The notes beneath the pieces were generated by a model that was given only the letters and a program-made list of their open reading frames with translations, did not search any database and was not told the origin of the DNA. A program made the translations under genes and the position numbers. From CAYPHA01 sp964410215 (GTDB lineage: Bacteria; Calditrichota; Calditrichia; Calditrichales; CAYPHA01), in assembly GCA_964410215.1 (NCBI GenBank), contig CAYPHA010000108.1:1-11406 (forward strand): DNA of 11,406 nt, read 5' to 3'. Shown here one piece after another: positions 1 through 7,288 of this stretch (positions are counted from its first letter, which is position 1; each line of letters begins with the position of its first letter).

Positions 1-894
1 GATATCCTGAAAGCGGATGGTACGCCGTACACCGTATATACACCTTACCGGCGTCGCTGGCAGGATAATCTTACCGCGGAAGTCCTGGCACCTTTTGCTT
101 CCGTGGAAAAGATGGACCGGTTTTTCAAAACAACCCACCAGGCATTGCCCACACTTGAATCAATCGGATTTCGAACCACGGAACTGGATGTACCGGATCC
201 CGAACCGGACACTGAACGTATCCGATATTATCATGAAAAACGGGATTATCCGGCGCTCAATGCGACATCCCGGCTCAGTGTTCATTTACGTTTCGGGACG
301 GTCAGTATCCGCAAACTGGTCCGGATTGCGCTTGAATTGAATGAAACCTGGCTTGGGGAGCTGATCTGGCGTGACTTTTTCATGATGATTTTATACCACT
401 TTCCCTATGTAGCGACCAGGCCTTTTAAACAACAATACGAGGCGATTAAATGGCGTAATAACCCGGATGAATTCCGGGCCTGGTGTGAAGGGCAAACCGG
501 TTATCCGATTGTCGATGCCGGGATGCGTGAATTGAACCGGACAGGATTCATGCATAACCGGGTCCGTATGATTACGGCAGGTTTTTTAACAAAGCACCTG
601 CTGATCGACTGGCGTAAGGGAGAACGTTATTTTGCCAAAAAACTGCTGGATTACGATCTGGCGGCGAACAACGGGAACTGGCAGTGGGCGGCGGGTTGTG
701 GTTGCGATGCGGCGCCCTATTTCCGGATATTCAGTCCGGCCAGACAGCAGGAGAAGTTTGATCCCGATTATGCATATACAAGGAAGTGGGTACCGGAATA
801 TGAGTCAACAGACTACCCGAAACCGGTCGTCGACCATGCCAAGGCACGGGAAAGGGCGCTGGCTGCCTATTCCGTTGTCCGGTCACAACCTTGA
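1..894 (+). CDS. phrB: Deoxyribodipyrimidine photolyase, 5'-truncated by window edge
   Basis: This flavoprotein repairs UV-induced cyclobutane pyrimidine dimers in DNA using blue light. Frame 1 is open from the first base, so the start and most of the N-terminal antenna domain lie outside the window; 297 residues are visible. The visible part begins with the linker signature PYTVYTPYRRRW (residues 9-20). It continues through TSRLSVHLRFGTVSIR (about 89-104), WRDFF (123-127), GYPIVDAGMREL (167-178), MHNRVRM (184-190) and DLAANNGNWQW (219-229), then DAAPYFRIFSP (236-246) and a closing YPKPVVDHAKARERALAAY stretch. These are the FAD-binding and DNA-binding signatures of class I photolyases. The NNGNWQW segment carries the tryptophan nearest the flavin in the electron-transfer triad. 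Later in-frame starts such as GTG at 103 are spurious. The gene converges on phoR with an 18-bp gap. Telling a CPD photolyase from a cryptochrome needs the missing N-terminus. Confidence 0.95.
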   Translation, partial: DILKADGTPYTVYTPYRRRWQDNLTAEVLAPFASVEKMDRFFKTTHQALPTLESIGFRTTELDVPDPEPDTERIRYYHEKRDYPALNATSRLSVHLRFGTVSIRKLVRIALELNETWLGELIWRDFFMMILYHFPYVATRPFKQQYEAIKWRNNPDEFRAWCEGQTGYPIVDAGMRELNRTGFMHNRVRMITAGFLTKHLLIDWRKGERYFAKKLLDYDLAANNGNWQWAAGCGCDAAPYFRIFSPARQQEKFDPDYAYTRKWVPEYESTDYPKPVVDHAKARERALAAYSVVRSQP

Positions 895-912
895 TGGCCG
901 CTGTAAAACGTT

Positions 913-2682
913 TCATACGGGAAGGTAAATGCGGAACTTACTACCTTTGCCGAGTGTACTCTTCACTTCCACCCTGCCACCGTGAACAAGGGCAATATGT
1001 TTCACGATAGCAAGACCCAGGCCTGTACCGCCTATTTTCCGGCTGCGTGCTTTATCCACCCGGTAAAAGCGTTCAAAAATACGTGGAAGATGTTCCGGTG
1101 CAATGCCCGATCCTTCATCTTTTACCTGTATGACCACTTCTTTTTCCCGATCTTTGCAACCGATCTGGATTTTACTCTCTTCCGGGCTGTACTTGATCGC
1201 GTTATCCACCAGGTTAATGAGCGCTTCTTCCAGTAAGGCTGCATTTATTCGTATGAACTTTCCGGCTGAAAGCGTGATGTGAATTTTGATCCGCTTACGT
1301 TCTGCGCCCGGCTGACAGGTATGCACGGCATTCTCGATCACATCAAGAAGATTCGTCTCTTCAAACATGATCTCGTCCCGTTCACCTTCCGTTTCCAGCC
1401 GCGAAAGCGTCAGCAGGTCTTCGATAATAGTGTTAAGGCGGTTTGTCTGACGGTTGATGATCTCCAGGAACCGTCCGGTTTCCTCTTTATTTTTAATAGC
1501 TCCTTCCTGCAATGCCTCGACAAATCCCTTGATCGACGTCAGCGGTGTGCGGATTTCGTGGGAGACATTGGCAACAAATTCCCTTCGTCCGTTTTCCAGC
1601 CTGCGCAGCTGCGTCACATCATTCAGCACGATGACCGCCCCGATCGTCTGGCTTTCGGAATCCTTCAGGACCGTTCCGTGAACCTGGATATTTTTTTCCG
1701 TTTTATGGCGAATAACAATTTCAGCTTCCTGCAAGGTGCCGCTTTGGATGGTATTTGAAATGATCTTCTGGAGCTGTGAATGGCCAACCACCTGCCGCAC
1801 ATCCTTACCCTGTACCTGTTTATCCTTGAGACGCAGCATATCGGCCGCTGCCTTATTATAGGTTATGACGCGTTCTTCCTGATCGATGGCAAGCACGCCC
1901 TCTTCCATACTTTCCAGGACAGCCAGCTGCTCGTTTTTCTGATGCACGATCGTTCGGATTTTTTCATCGAGCTGTTTTCCCATTTGATTGAGGGCATTGG
2001 CCAGTTTACTCAATTCCAGTGATGGCGGAACAGGAAGACGCAGATTGAAGTCGCCCATGGCAAACCGTTCAACACCCGTGGTCATTTCTTCCAGAGGCCT
2101 GCTGATTCGTCTGGAGACATAAAGGCTCATGATAATGGTAATGAACAAAACGACGACGCCTGAAATAGTGAATTTGCGCTGGATAGAACCAATTGTTTCT
2201 TCGAGTGTGCGCAGCTTTTTAGACACCCGCACCAGGGCGATCAGCTTACCGTCCTGTTTCAACGTGCTGGCAAAGTAAATCAGATCACGTTCGATCGTCG
2301 CACTGTGGCGTATGGAAGACCCCACTTCATTTTCCAGGGCCTGCCGGATTTCCGGCCGGTTTATGTGGTTGTCCATGACCCTGTAATCTTCATCTGAATC
2401 GGCAATAACCCTGCCGTCCGGCAAAATAATGGTAATACGTGTATCAATTTCCCGGCCTATTAAACCGACATATTCATTAATTTTATGATAGTTCTTTTCA
2501 TTCAAATCCGGGATAATGTTATGAATAAGGAGTCGTGTACGAATTTCCATATCCTGGTTGGTCTGTTCAAAATAGAAATTGCGTACAAGGTCGATCGCAT
2601 ACCACGTCGTGGTTGTCAATGCAAAAACAATAATGATAAGGAAGGTTGGAAAGATTTGCCAGAGGAGGCGTCTTTTACTCAT
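913..2682 (-). CDS. phoR: PhoR-type membrane sensor histidine kinase
   Basis: This is a membrane sensor kinase that would phosphorylate the response regulator encoded just upstream. The 589-residue protein has a membrane segment at about 8-30 and an extracytoplasmic sensor region at 31-168. A second membrane segment lies at about 171-190, HAMP at about 189-243, a PAS domain at about 251-360 and HisKA with the phosphoacceptor His375 in VSHEIRTPLTS. The HATPase domain carries the N box (LVDNAIKYSP, Asn494), G1 (DEGSGI, 522-527), the FERFY F box (536-540) and G2 (GGTGLGLAIV, 551-560). The order TM-sensor-TM-HAMP-PAS-HisKA-HATPase is that of PhoR of Firmicutes and many other phyla, and also of WalK. 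The ATG lies 2 bp after the stop of phoB, with an AGGGAA ribosome site inside the end of phoB, so the two are co-transcribed. The PhoR name rests on the PhoB-type partner and the repeats upstream; WalK/ResE-like roles are possible. Confidence 0.9.
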   Translation of the reverse strand: MSKRRLLWQIFPTFLIIIVFALTTTTWYAIDLVRNFYFEQTNQDMEIRTRLLIHNIIPDLNEKNYHKINEYVGLIGREIDTRITIILPDGRVIADSDEDYRVMDNHINRPEIRQALENEVGSSIRHSATIERDLIYFASTLKQDGKLIALVRVSKKLRTLEETIGSIQRKFTISGVVVLFITIIMSLYVSRRISRPLEEMTTGVERFAMGDFNLRLPVPPSLELSKLANALNQMGKQLDEKIRTIVHQKNEQLAVLESMEEGVLAIDQEERVITYNKAAADMLRLKDKQVQGKDVRQVVGHSQLQKIISNTIQSGTLQEAEIVIRHKTEKNIQVHGTVLKDSESQTIGAVIVLNDVTQLRRLENGRREFVANVSHEIRTPLTSIKGFVEALQEGAIKNKEETGRFLEIINRQTNRLNTIIEDLLTLSRLETEGERDEIMFEETNLLDVIENAVHTCQPGAERKRIKIHITLSAGKFIRINAALLEEALINLVDNAIKYSPEESKIQIGCKDREKEVVIQVKDEGSGIAPEHLPRIFERFYRVDKARSRKIGGTGLGLAIVKHIALVHGGRVEVKSTLGKGSKFRIYLPV

Positions 2683-2684
2683 CG

Positions 2685-3371
2685 TTATTCCCTGAACCGA
2701 TAGCCGACCCCCCGAACGGTCTCAATATATTTACCACTTTGCCCGAGTTTTTTCCGGAGGCCGACAACCTGTACATCTACGGCACGCTCGGTCACCGGAT
2801 AATCTTCACCGCGCAGGGCATCCACGATCTGGTACCGTGTAAATACCCATCCGGGGCGCCTTGCCAGAAACTGGAGCAGACGGAATTCGGAAAAGGTCAG
2901 GCTGACCGGATTATTATCGATCATCACTTCATGGCGGCCGGGATGTATCAGCAGATTGTGAATTTGTATAATGTCATCTTCGTTATTTAATTTGCTTTCA
3001 TTGCGGCGCAAAACAGCCTTTATCCGGGCAAGCAGCACCTTGCCGCTGAAGGGTTTGACGATATAGTCATCCGCGCCGAGCTCCAGGCCGGATACGATAT
3101 CCGCTTCATCTCCCTTCGCCGTTATCATAATAACAGGTATATCCGAATAATCAGAATCACGTTTCAGCATGCGGCATACTTCCAGACCGTCAACACCGGG
3201 CAGCATTAAATCCAGCAATATCAGGTCGGGAACCTGTTTTTTCAAGGCTTGTAAGATATCTTCACCACTCGTAAACCGTTTTGTCTGGAAACCTTCTTTA
3301 TTCAAATAATAATCGACAAGATCCAGAATATCTTCTTCATCATCAACGACAAATATTTTTTCTTTTGCCAC
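2685..3371 (-). CDS. phoB: PhoB/OmpR-family DNA-binding response regulator
   Basis: This is a two-domain transcription factor: a receiver (about 1-120) followed by a winged helix (about 132-228). With the start chosen here, the acidic pocket is Asp10-Asp11, the phosphoacceptor is Asp54 in LLDLMLPGVDG, and the switch residues are Thr84 and Lys106 (VKPF). The winged-helix end shows TERAVDVQVVGLRKKLG and TVRGVGYRF, which are typical OmpR/PhoB recognition and wing motifs. An in-frame GTG at 3378-3380 directly abuts the AAGGGG Shine-Dalgarno sequence (3380-3385). The GTG at 3369-3371 lies 8 nt downstream of it, so I call the start there (228 residues, MAKEKIFVVDDE). The gene precedes phoR with a 2-bp gap. 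Three direct TTAACA-like repeats upstream suggest autoregulation and support PhoB/PhoP identity over other OmpR-family members. Confidence 0.9.
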   Translation of the reverse strand: MAKEKIFVVDDEEDILDLVDYYLNKEGFQTKRFTSGEDILQALKKQVPDLILLDLMLPGVDGLEVCRMLKRDSDYSDIPVIMITAKGDEADIVSGLELGADDYIVKPFSGKVLLARIKAVLRRNESKLNNEDDIIQIHNLLIHPGRHEVMIDNNPVSLTFSEFRLLQFLARRPGWVFTRYQIVDALRGEDYPVTERAVDVQVVGLRKKLGQSGKYIETVRGVGYRFRE

Positions 3372-3422
3372 TTTATACACCCCTTTTATCTATAGATGTA
3401 AATAATCAATATCAATAAGTCG

Positions 3423-3450
3423 TGTTAGAAGAATGTTATATTTTTGTTAA
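3423..3450 (-). promoter_or_regulatory. PHO-box-like triple direct repeat upstream of phoB
   Basis: Read on the minus strand, three hexamers, TTAACA (3450-3445), ATAACA (3439-3434) and CTAACA (3428-3423), are separated by exactly 5 nt each, giving an 11-bp period. Known PhoB boxes (E. coli) and PhoP boxes (B. subtilis, TTAACA-like hexamers) are direct repeats with 11-bp spacing, and both regulators can control their own operon. The array starts 52 bp upstream of the phoB GTG. AT-rich -10-like sequences follow, such as GATTAT at 3407-3402. The repeats are seen directly; PhoB binding is inferred. Confidence 0.6.
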
Positions 3451-3468
3451 ATACACGTTTTCCCGCAT

Positions 3469-3484
3469 GTAATCGTCAGATTAC
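3469..3484 (-). repeat. Small perfect inverted repeat over the permease stop codon
   Basis: GTAATC and GATTAC form a 6-bp perfect stem around a 4-nt loop, and the TGA stop of the permease gene is the start of the loop. No T-tract follows in the direction of transcription, so it is not an intrinsic terminator. It may be a weak 3'-end stabilising hairpin, or chance. Confidence 0.3.
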
Positions 3485-4234
3485 CTGATTCAGTCCATTA
3501 ATCAGAAGATTCAGCGCAGGCAGAATCAACACAAGGGCCACAACCCGGTTAAAATTTTTTTCATTGATATGCATCTGCCTCCTGTGCCCGTAATATAAAC
3601 CAATAACCAAAAAAAGTGCCATAAAAATGAACTGGTTTGTGGGAATGTCCATTGGAATCGCGTTCATCCGGTAAAGAAAAAAACGCCATACCGCACCAAA
3701 AAAGAAAATGGCGATGAGCTGTGTCCGAAAGTATGTCTTCCCGTGACGCAGCTTCAAATAGATGATCAGAACCGGACCTGTAATACCGATCAGCCCTCCC
3801 GTAAATCCTGAAAACAGGGCAATCGGATATTTCATCCATTCGTATTTTCCACCGGTGCCGCGATTGTTATCACGATTACCAAGCAACAGCAAAGCGATAA
3901 ATAACAGCAAACCAAGACCAATCGTAATTTTCAGCAGAGCGGTGGAAATATGCTTTAAAAGATAGGCTCCCGGATAGGCACCGGCAAAAAGCAATAACGT
4001 TACCGGTAATACAAATTTCCAGTCTATCTTCTTATATACCGTAAAAAACAGCAATAAACCTGCCAGTATATCCAGAAGGGCTGCCGCCGAGATAGCGCTG
4101 CCGGGATTAATAAGCAGCGACAATGCGGGAATCAGCACCAGAGCCGGACCAAACCCGGAAAATCCTTTCAGAAAATAGGCGACCAAAACAGACATCAATG
4201 CAAGAATCAGAGAAAGTTCCGGCATGCCTGTCAC
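3476..4234 (-). CDS. TauE/SafE (TSUP) family membrane permease
   Basis: This is a 252-residue polytopic membrane protein of the TSUP family, whose members move sulfite, sulfoacetate, other organosulfonates and related anions across the inner membrane. It shows about eight hydrophobic segments and the internal duplication typical of the family: KGFSGFGPALVLIP at residues 23-36 and SGFTGGLIGITGPVLIIYL at 142-160. The GTG start at 4232-4234 overlaps the rho stop as GTGA, indicating translational coupling. An alternative ATG at 4223-4225 would remove only three residues, and the ribosome site does not decide between them. It is the last gene of the M29-like/rho/permease unit. The substrate cannot be told from sequence, and no sulfur-metabolism gene is nearby. 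Confidence 0.85.
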   Translation of the reverse strand: MTGMPELSLILALMSVLVAYFLKGFSGFGPALVLIPALSLLINPGSAISAAALLDILAGLLLFFTVYKKIDWKFVLPVTLLLFAGAYPGAYLLKHISTALLKITIGLGLLLFIALLLLGNRDNNRGTGGKYEWMKYPIALFSGFTGGLIGITGPVLIIYLKLRHGKTYFRTQLIAIFFFGAVWRFFLYRMNAIPMDIPTNQFIFMALFLVIGLYYGHRRQMHINEKNFNRVVALVLILPALNLLINGLNQVI

Positions 4235-5322
4235 TCAGATGTAATGTAATCAAGCAGGTGTGTCATGGCTGCAACTTCATCGGTACCGGCCAGGCCGCGC
4301 CGTAACCGGGTAATTTTCCGGTATTCCTCATCATCGAGCAGCAGGTCTTCCTTACGGGTTCCGGACTGGTGAAGGTTGAGGGCGGGCCAGATCCGCCGCT
4401 CAGCACACTTCTTACACAGGACAATATCCATATTACCCGTTCCCTTGAATTCCTGGAAAATAATATCATCCATCCGGCTGCCTGTCTCGACGAGAATGGT
4501 CGCAATAACGGTCAGTGATCCGCCGTTTTCAAGATTCCGTGCGGCGCCGAAGAACTGCCGGGGCAACTCCAGCGCATTAGCCCCGAGGCCACCGGTCAGT
4601 GTTTTGCTGTAACTGTCGGTAGCCTTGTTAAAAGCACGGGCCATCCGTGTTAGAGAATCAATCAGGACTACAATATCCATACCCAGTTCGGCATTCCGCA
4701 TGGCTACATTCATTGTCAGACGGGTTAGCCGGAGGTGGCTGCTTACGCTTTCATCGGCGGATGATGCCAGCACTTCGGCGCGGGGTAATGCCCGTCGGAA
4801 ATCGGTAACCTCTTCAGGTCGTTCATCAACGAGCAGAAAAAACACACAGGTATCCGGATGATTCTGCAATATGGCCTTCCCGATGTGCTTGAGGATGGTC
4901 GTCTTACCCGTTTTCGGTGGCGCGATAATAAGTCCTCTCTGACCTTTCCCTATCGGTGCAATCAGATCCAGGATGCCACCCATCCGGTCATCCGTGCCTG
5001 TTCGCATGTTCAATCGCTCATCCGGGTTGATGCTGGTCTGACGTTTTAGCGGAGCGGTGCGGGTGTAATCATTGGGGGCGATGTAATTAATGGTACTTAT
5101 TTCTGTAAGCTTTCTGTTCCGGGACTGTGATGAGGCGCCGCCACTCTTTCCCTGTATGAAAACACCTTCTTTCAGCCGGTACTGACGGATCAGAGAAGCG
5201 GGAACAAAGACATCCTCATTGTCAACCCTGAAATTATTTTTAATATTTCTCAGAAAACCAAAACCTTTGTCAAAGACTTCCAGATGTCCGGAGACCGGCT
5301 CTAAGGGGGCTTCTTTTTTCAT
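4231..5322 (-). CDS. rho: Transcription termination factor Rho, short form
   Basis: Rho is a hexameric RNA-dependent ATPase that ends transcription of untranslated RNA. The 363-residue protein begins directly with the cold-shock-like primary RNA-binding domain (GFGFLR at 20-25, VDNEDVFVPASLIRQYRL at 33-50). It lacks the roughly 45-residue N-terminal helical Rho_N domain of the 419-residue E. coli protein. The ATPase core is intact: Walker A APPKTGKT (134-141), catalytic glutamate region DERPEEVT (166-173), Walker B VVLIDS (218-223), Q-loop region SKTLTGG (239-245) and the R-loop/arginine finger SGTRKEDLL (320-328, Arg323). Two oddities are Gly247 in GGLGANAL, where E. coli has Asp (GGVDANAL), and a CKKC pair at 303-306. 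The ATG is preceded by GAGTG, and the previous gene stops 4 bp upstream, so no hidden N-terminal extension is possible in this frame. It is co-transcribed with the M29-like gene. Confidence 0.95.
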   Translation of the reverse strand: MKKEAPLEPVSGHLEVFDKGFGFLRNIKNNFRVDNEDVFVPASLIRQYRLKEGVFIQGKSGGASSQSRNRKLTEISTINYIAPNDYTRTAPLKRQTSINPDERLNMRTGTDDRMGGILDLIAPIGKGQRGLIIAPPKTGKTTILKHIGKAILQNHPDTCVFFLLVDERPEEVTDFRRALPRAEVLASSADESVSSHLRLTRLTMNVAMRNAELGMDIVVLIDSLTRMARAFNKATDSYSKTLTGGLGANALELPRQFFGAARNLENGGSLTVIATILVETGSRMDDIIFQEFKGTGNMDIVLCKKCAERRIWPALNLHQSGTRKEDLLLDDEEYRKITRLRRGLAGTDEVAAMTHLLDYITSE

Positions 5323-5326
5323 GATT

Positions 5327-6286
5327 TCACTCTATTGTAAGCTTTCCATTATCCAGTAGTTTAAATGAATCGATATAGACCGTAGGGTTCTGAATAACAC
5401 CGTCGATATGAATACCGACGGAAACAGTTCCACCCATGCTGATATTGTTGCCAAATGCGATATGAACGGTTCCCATGACTTTTTCGTCTTCAAGGATCAT
5501 GCCGGTAATGCGGGCCTCGTGATTGGTACCGATACCAAGTTCAGCGATATTCCGGGCCTCTTTGCCCAGCGGCTCAAGCTGCTGCTGCAACAGGCTGGCC
5601 TGCTCCCCTCCCTGAAAGTCGACGGCATAGCCGTCCCTGATGGTCACTTTGACCGGCAGATCAGTGATTTTTCCGATTCCGGCCAGCGAACCGTCGATGT
5701 AAGCGACGCCGTTACTGCTGCCTTCCACAGGCATCAGAAATGATTCACCACTGGGCAGGTTCCCCCCTTTACCGGGCTGATCGATAAGTCCTGTGGATGA
5801 AATCGGCACAATCCCTTCAATGGACATTTCCAGGTCTGTGCCAAGAGGGGTTGTAATCCGGGCGATTTTACCCTTATCCAGGATTTCGGAAACTTTATAG
5901 GTTCGCTCCGCGATTTTGCTGTAATCGGCTTTCAGCGTCCGTATCATACAATCTTCCGTGATACCCGGCATTGTTCCCACCCGGGTGCCCTTTTTACAGG
6001 CGTTCCTGCGGGCATCCGTATGCGTCAGGGATTTGGTCGTGGGGCAGACGACGACATCACAGGCCGCCATAAGGTCGGCAACCGTGCCGGGGGGTTCCTG
6101 ACCGTTAATTTCCGCCGGCGGCATAACGACCATCAGAATATCGCCTGTCATTGTTCTGCCCACCTCGTAAAATGCCTCTCCGATGGAACGTTTATTGTCG
6201 TCTGTTATGATTAAGAAGCGTTCCGTACTTTTCAGTTTGAGGCTGGTTTCAAGTGCTGTTTTTGCAGCAATGTTAATCGGTTTCAT
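5327..6286 (-). CDS. M29-type aminopeptidase-like metalloprotein
   Basis: This 319-residue protein resembles the M29 (aminopeptidase T/AmpS) fold, which also includes the iron enzyme 2,5-dihydroxypyridine dioxygenase (NicX). Candidate metal ligands are in order: Glu181 in PSGESF, Glu249 in AELGIGTN, His275 in GTVHIAFG, and His293/Asp295 in GIHIDG. M29 peptidases are usually about 370-410 residues, so this is a short form. The start is the ATG at 6284-6286, which has a GGGAG ribosome site 5 nt upstream. The frame extends to a TTG at 6304, but that candidate has no such support. It is the first gene of a unit with rho (4-bp gap) and the permease. Peptidase versus oxygenase activity cannot be decided from the residues visible. 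Confidence 0.75.
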   Translation of the reverse strand: MKPINIAAKTALETSLKLKSTERFLIITDDNKRSIGEAFYEVGRTMTGDILMVVMPPAEINGQEPPGTVADLMAACDVVVCPTTKSLTHTDARRNACKKGTRVGTMPGITEDCMIRTLKADYSKIAERTYKVSEILDKGKIARITTPLGTDLEMSIEGIVPISSTGLIDQPGKGGNLPSGESFLMPVEGSSNGVAYIDGSLAGIGKITDLPVKVTIRDGYAVDFQGGEQASLLQQQLEPLGKEARNIAELGIGTNHEARITGMILEDEKVMGTVHIAFGNNISMGGTVSVGIHIDGVIQNPTVYIDSFKLLDNGKLTIE

Positions 6287-6399
6287 AAAAACTCCCGGTA
6301 ACAATTATTTAATTGACATCTGAATTTAAGGAATCTAATTTATACGATTGTGCGTTATTATCCTATATCAATAAAACCAAAACAAAGGTATCCCGGAAC
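6287..6399. promoter_or_regulatory. Divergent intergenic promoter region
   Basis: This 113-bp AT-rich gap separates the divergent M29-like/rho operon and the DUF2007-like gene. On the plus strand a perfect TTGACA (6313-6318) is followed after 17 bp by a poor -10 (TAATTT, 6336-6341). On the minus strand GATAAT (complement of 6357-6362) is a good -10 with only a weak TTGTTT -35. Transcription must start here in both directions, but the exact sites are uncertain. Confidence 0.4.
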
Positions 6400-6624
6400 A
6401 TGTCGCATTTAATTTTTATTAAGAACTTTCCTAACCGTGCTTTTGCCGAGCAGGCTAAAGAAATTTTAGACAGGGAATCTATCGGTTGTGTGCTGAGTTC
6501 ACCGGATGTTGGTATTCTTGGCACATCAACAACTTCTTTATCGATTGGTGTGGACCTTTATGTTGAACAGGACAATGAGGAAAACGCAAGGGCATTGCTT
6601 GAAGCCCTTTACAACGGTATTTAA
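6400..6624 (+). CDS. Small DUF2007-like protein
   Basis: This 74-residue protein starts MSHLIFIKNFPNRAFAEQAK and ends with VDLYVEQDNEENARALLEAL. The layout is an N-terminal strand, a helix that scans 'A-E-x-AKEILDRESI', a glycine-rich middle (GILGTSTTSLSIGVD) and the closing D-x-ENARALL helix. It matches the DUF2007 'putative signal-transducing protein' fold, a ferredoxin-like small domain of unknown role. The frame runs back to a TTG at 6313, but that TTG is part of a TTGACA promoter-like hexamer. The ATG at 6400 has AAAGG 11 nt upstream, so I use the ATG. It stands alone and converges on the AP2-type gene with a 4-base overlap of the stop codons. Confidence 0.65.
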   Translation: MSHLIFIKNFPNRAFAEQAKEILDRESIGCVLSSPDVGILGTSTTSLSIGVDLYVEQDNEENARALLEALYNGI

Positions 6625-7124
6625 CTGTTATCTTCCTTATCGGAATTATCCGTCCACACGGATTGCAGCATCTCCTCTTTCGATTTCCTCAAATCGACAG
6701 CCAGTTTATAGGCTTCTTCCCGTGTGCGTTTTGAAGTGATATAAAACTTTTTGGATTTGGCTTTTCCCTCTTCACTCCAGGTTGCCTGAAAATAGTGCAC
6801 ATCCCTGCCCTGCATTCTTGTTTTTACTTCATTCACCCCGACCACACCACTGGTATTGTTTTTCGGCGGGACTTTATAAAAGGGTTTCCTGCGGGAACTG
6901 TGTGTTTTCGACTTATGCAGTGCAGCTACCATCTGATAGTGATCCCGGAATTTTTTCGCATTATCCAATGCCTGTTTTTTTCCACCGAAAATACGGTCAC
7001 TGAATAATTTTGACTTGAGAACGCCTCCGTTGGCATAAACACGGACATACCATCCATGTGTATGCTTGGAATCGATCCGGCTTATCCCGGGATAGCTTAT
7101 TTTCTTATCATTGGACTTGGTCAT
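6621..7124 (-). CDS. Tandem AP2-type DNA-binding domain protein
   Basis: This 167-residue, strongly basic protein is built of two copies of a bacterial AP2/ERF-like domain. The first (about 11-68) reads YPGISRID...GWYVRVY...KLFSDRIFGGKKQAL and continues into an amphipathic helix with KKFRDHY. The second (about 91-150) reads TSGVVGVNEV...YFQATWSEEGKAKSKKFYI and continues into REEAYKLAVDLRKS. In each, a three-stranded sheet is followed by a helix, the layout of plant-type AP2 and of the AP2 modules of homing endonucleases and integrases. Here there is no HNH, integrase or other catalytic domain, and no mobile element around it. A short acidic tail (DNSDKEDNS) ends the protein. A DNA-binding or nucleoid role is inferred. 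The ATG has no convincing Shine-Dalgarno sequence. The gene stands alone and is divergent from the PAS kinase operon. Confidence 0.75.
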   Translation of the reverse strand: MTKSNDKKISYPGISRIDSKHTHGWYVRVYANGGVLKSKLFSDRIFGGKKQALDNAKKFRDHYQMVAALHKSKTHSSRRKPFYKVPPKNNTSGVVGVNEVKTRMQGRDVHYFQATWSEEGKAKSKKFYITSKRTREEAYKLAVDLRKSKEEMLQSVWTDNSDKEDNS

Positions 7125-7149
7125 AATACAGATCTATATAAATTATGAT

Positions 7150-7178
7150 TTGACTGGTTAATCTGATAAACGGCTAAT
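7150..7178 (+). promoter_or_regulatory. Candidate upstream promoter for the PAS kinase operon
   Basis: TTGACT (7150-7155) and GCTAAT (7173-7178) are separated by 17 bp, matching the sigma-70 consensus at 5 of 6 and 4 of 6 positions. It lies about 110 bp before the kinase start, so a long leader would result. Confidence 0.3.
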
Positions 7179-7206
7179 TAAAATGCGTTATTCCCTTCTA
7201 GTCGAA

Positions 7207-7235
7207 TTGAAACCGTTTCTGCAGCATTATCTAAA
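7207..7235 (+). promoter_or_regulatory. Candidate proximal promoter for the PAS kinase operon
   Basis: TTGAAA (7207-7212) and TCTAAA (7230-7235) are separated by 17 bp, matching sigma-70 consensus at 5 of 6 and 4 of 6 positions. It would give a leader of about 45 nt before the kinase ATG at 7289, a reasonable distance. Confidence 0.4.
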
Positions 7236-7288
7236 GGCCTTGCCGGTTATGCCGAATTTAGATACTAATCGAAACAACAAGGTACGAC

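Noticed and set aside
1279..1758. 159-codon open frame antisense to phoR
   Set aside because: It lies entirely opposite the HisKA/PAS coding region of a clearly real gene and shows no recognisable domain, so it is a shadow frame.
6313..6399. TTG start giving a 103-residue version of the DUF2007-like protein
   Set aside because: The TTG belongs to a TTGACA promoter-like hexamer, and the extra 29 residues do not resemble the family.
7125..7288. Search for a riboswitch or small RNA in the 164-bp divergent gap
   Set aside because: No strong stem-loop or conserved aptamer-like pattern was found; only promoter-like hexamers are supportable.
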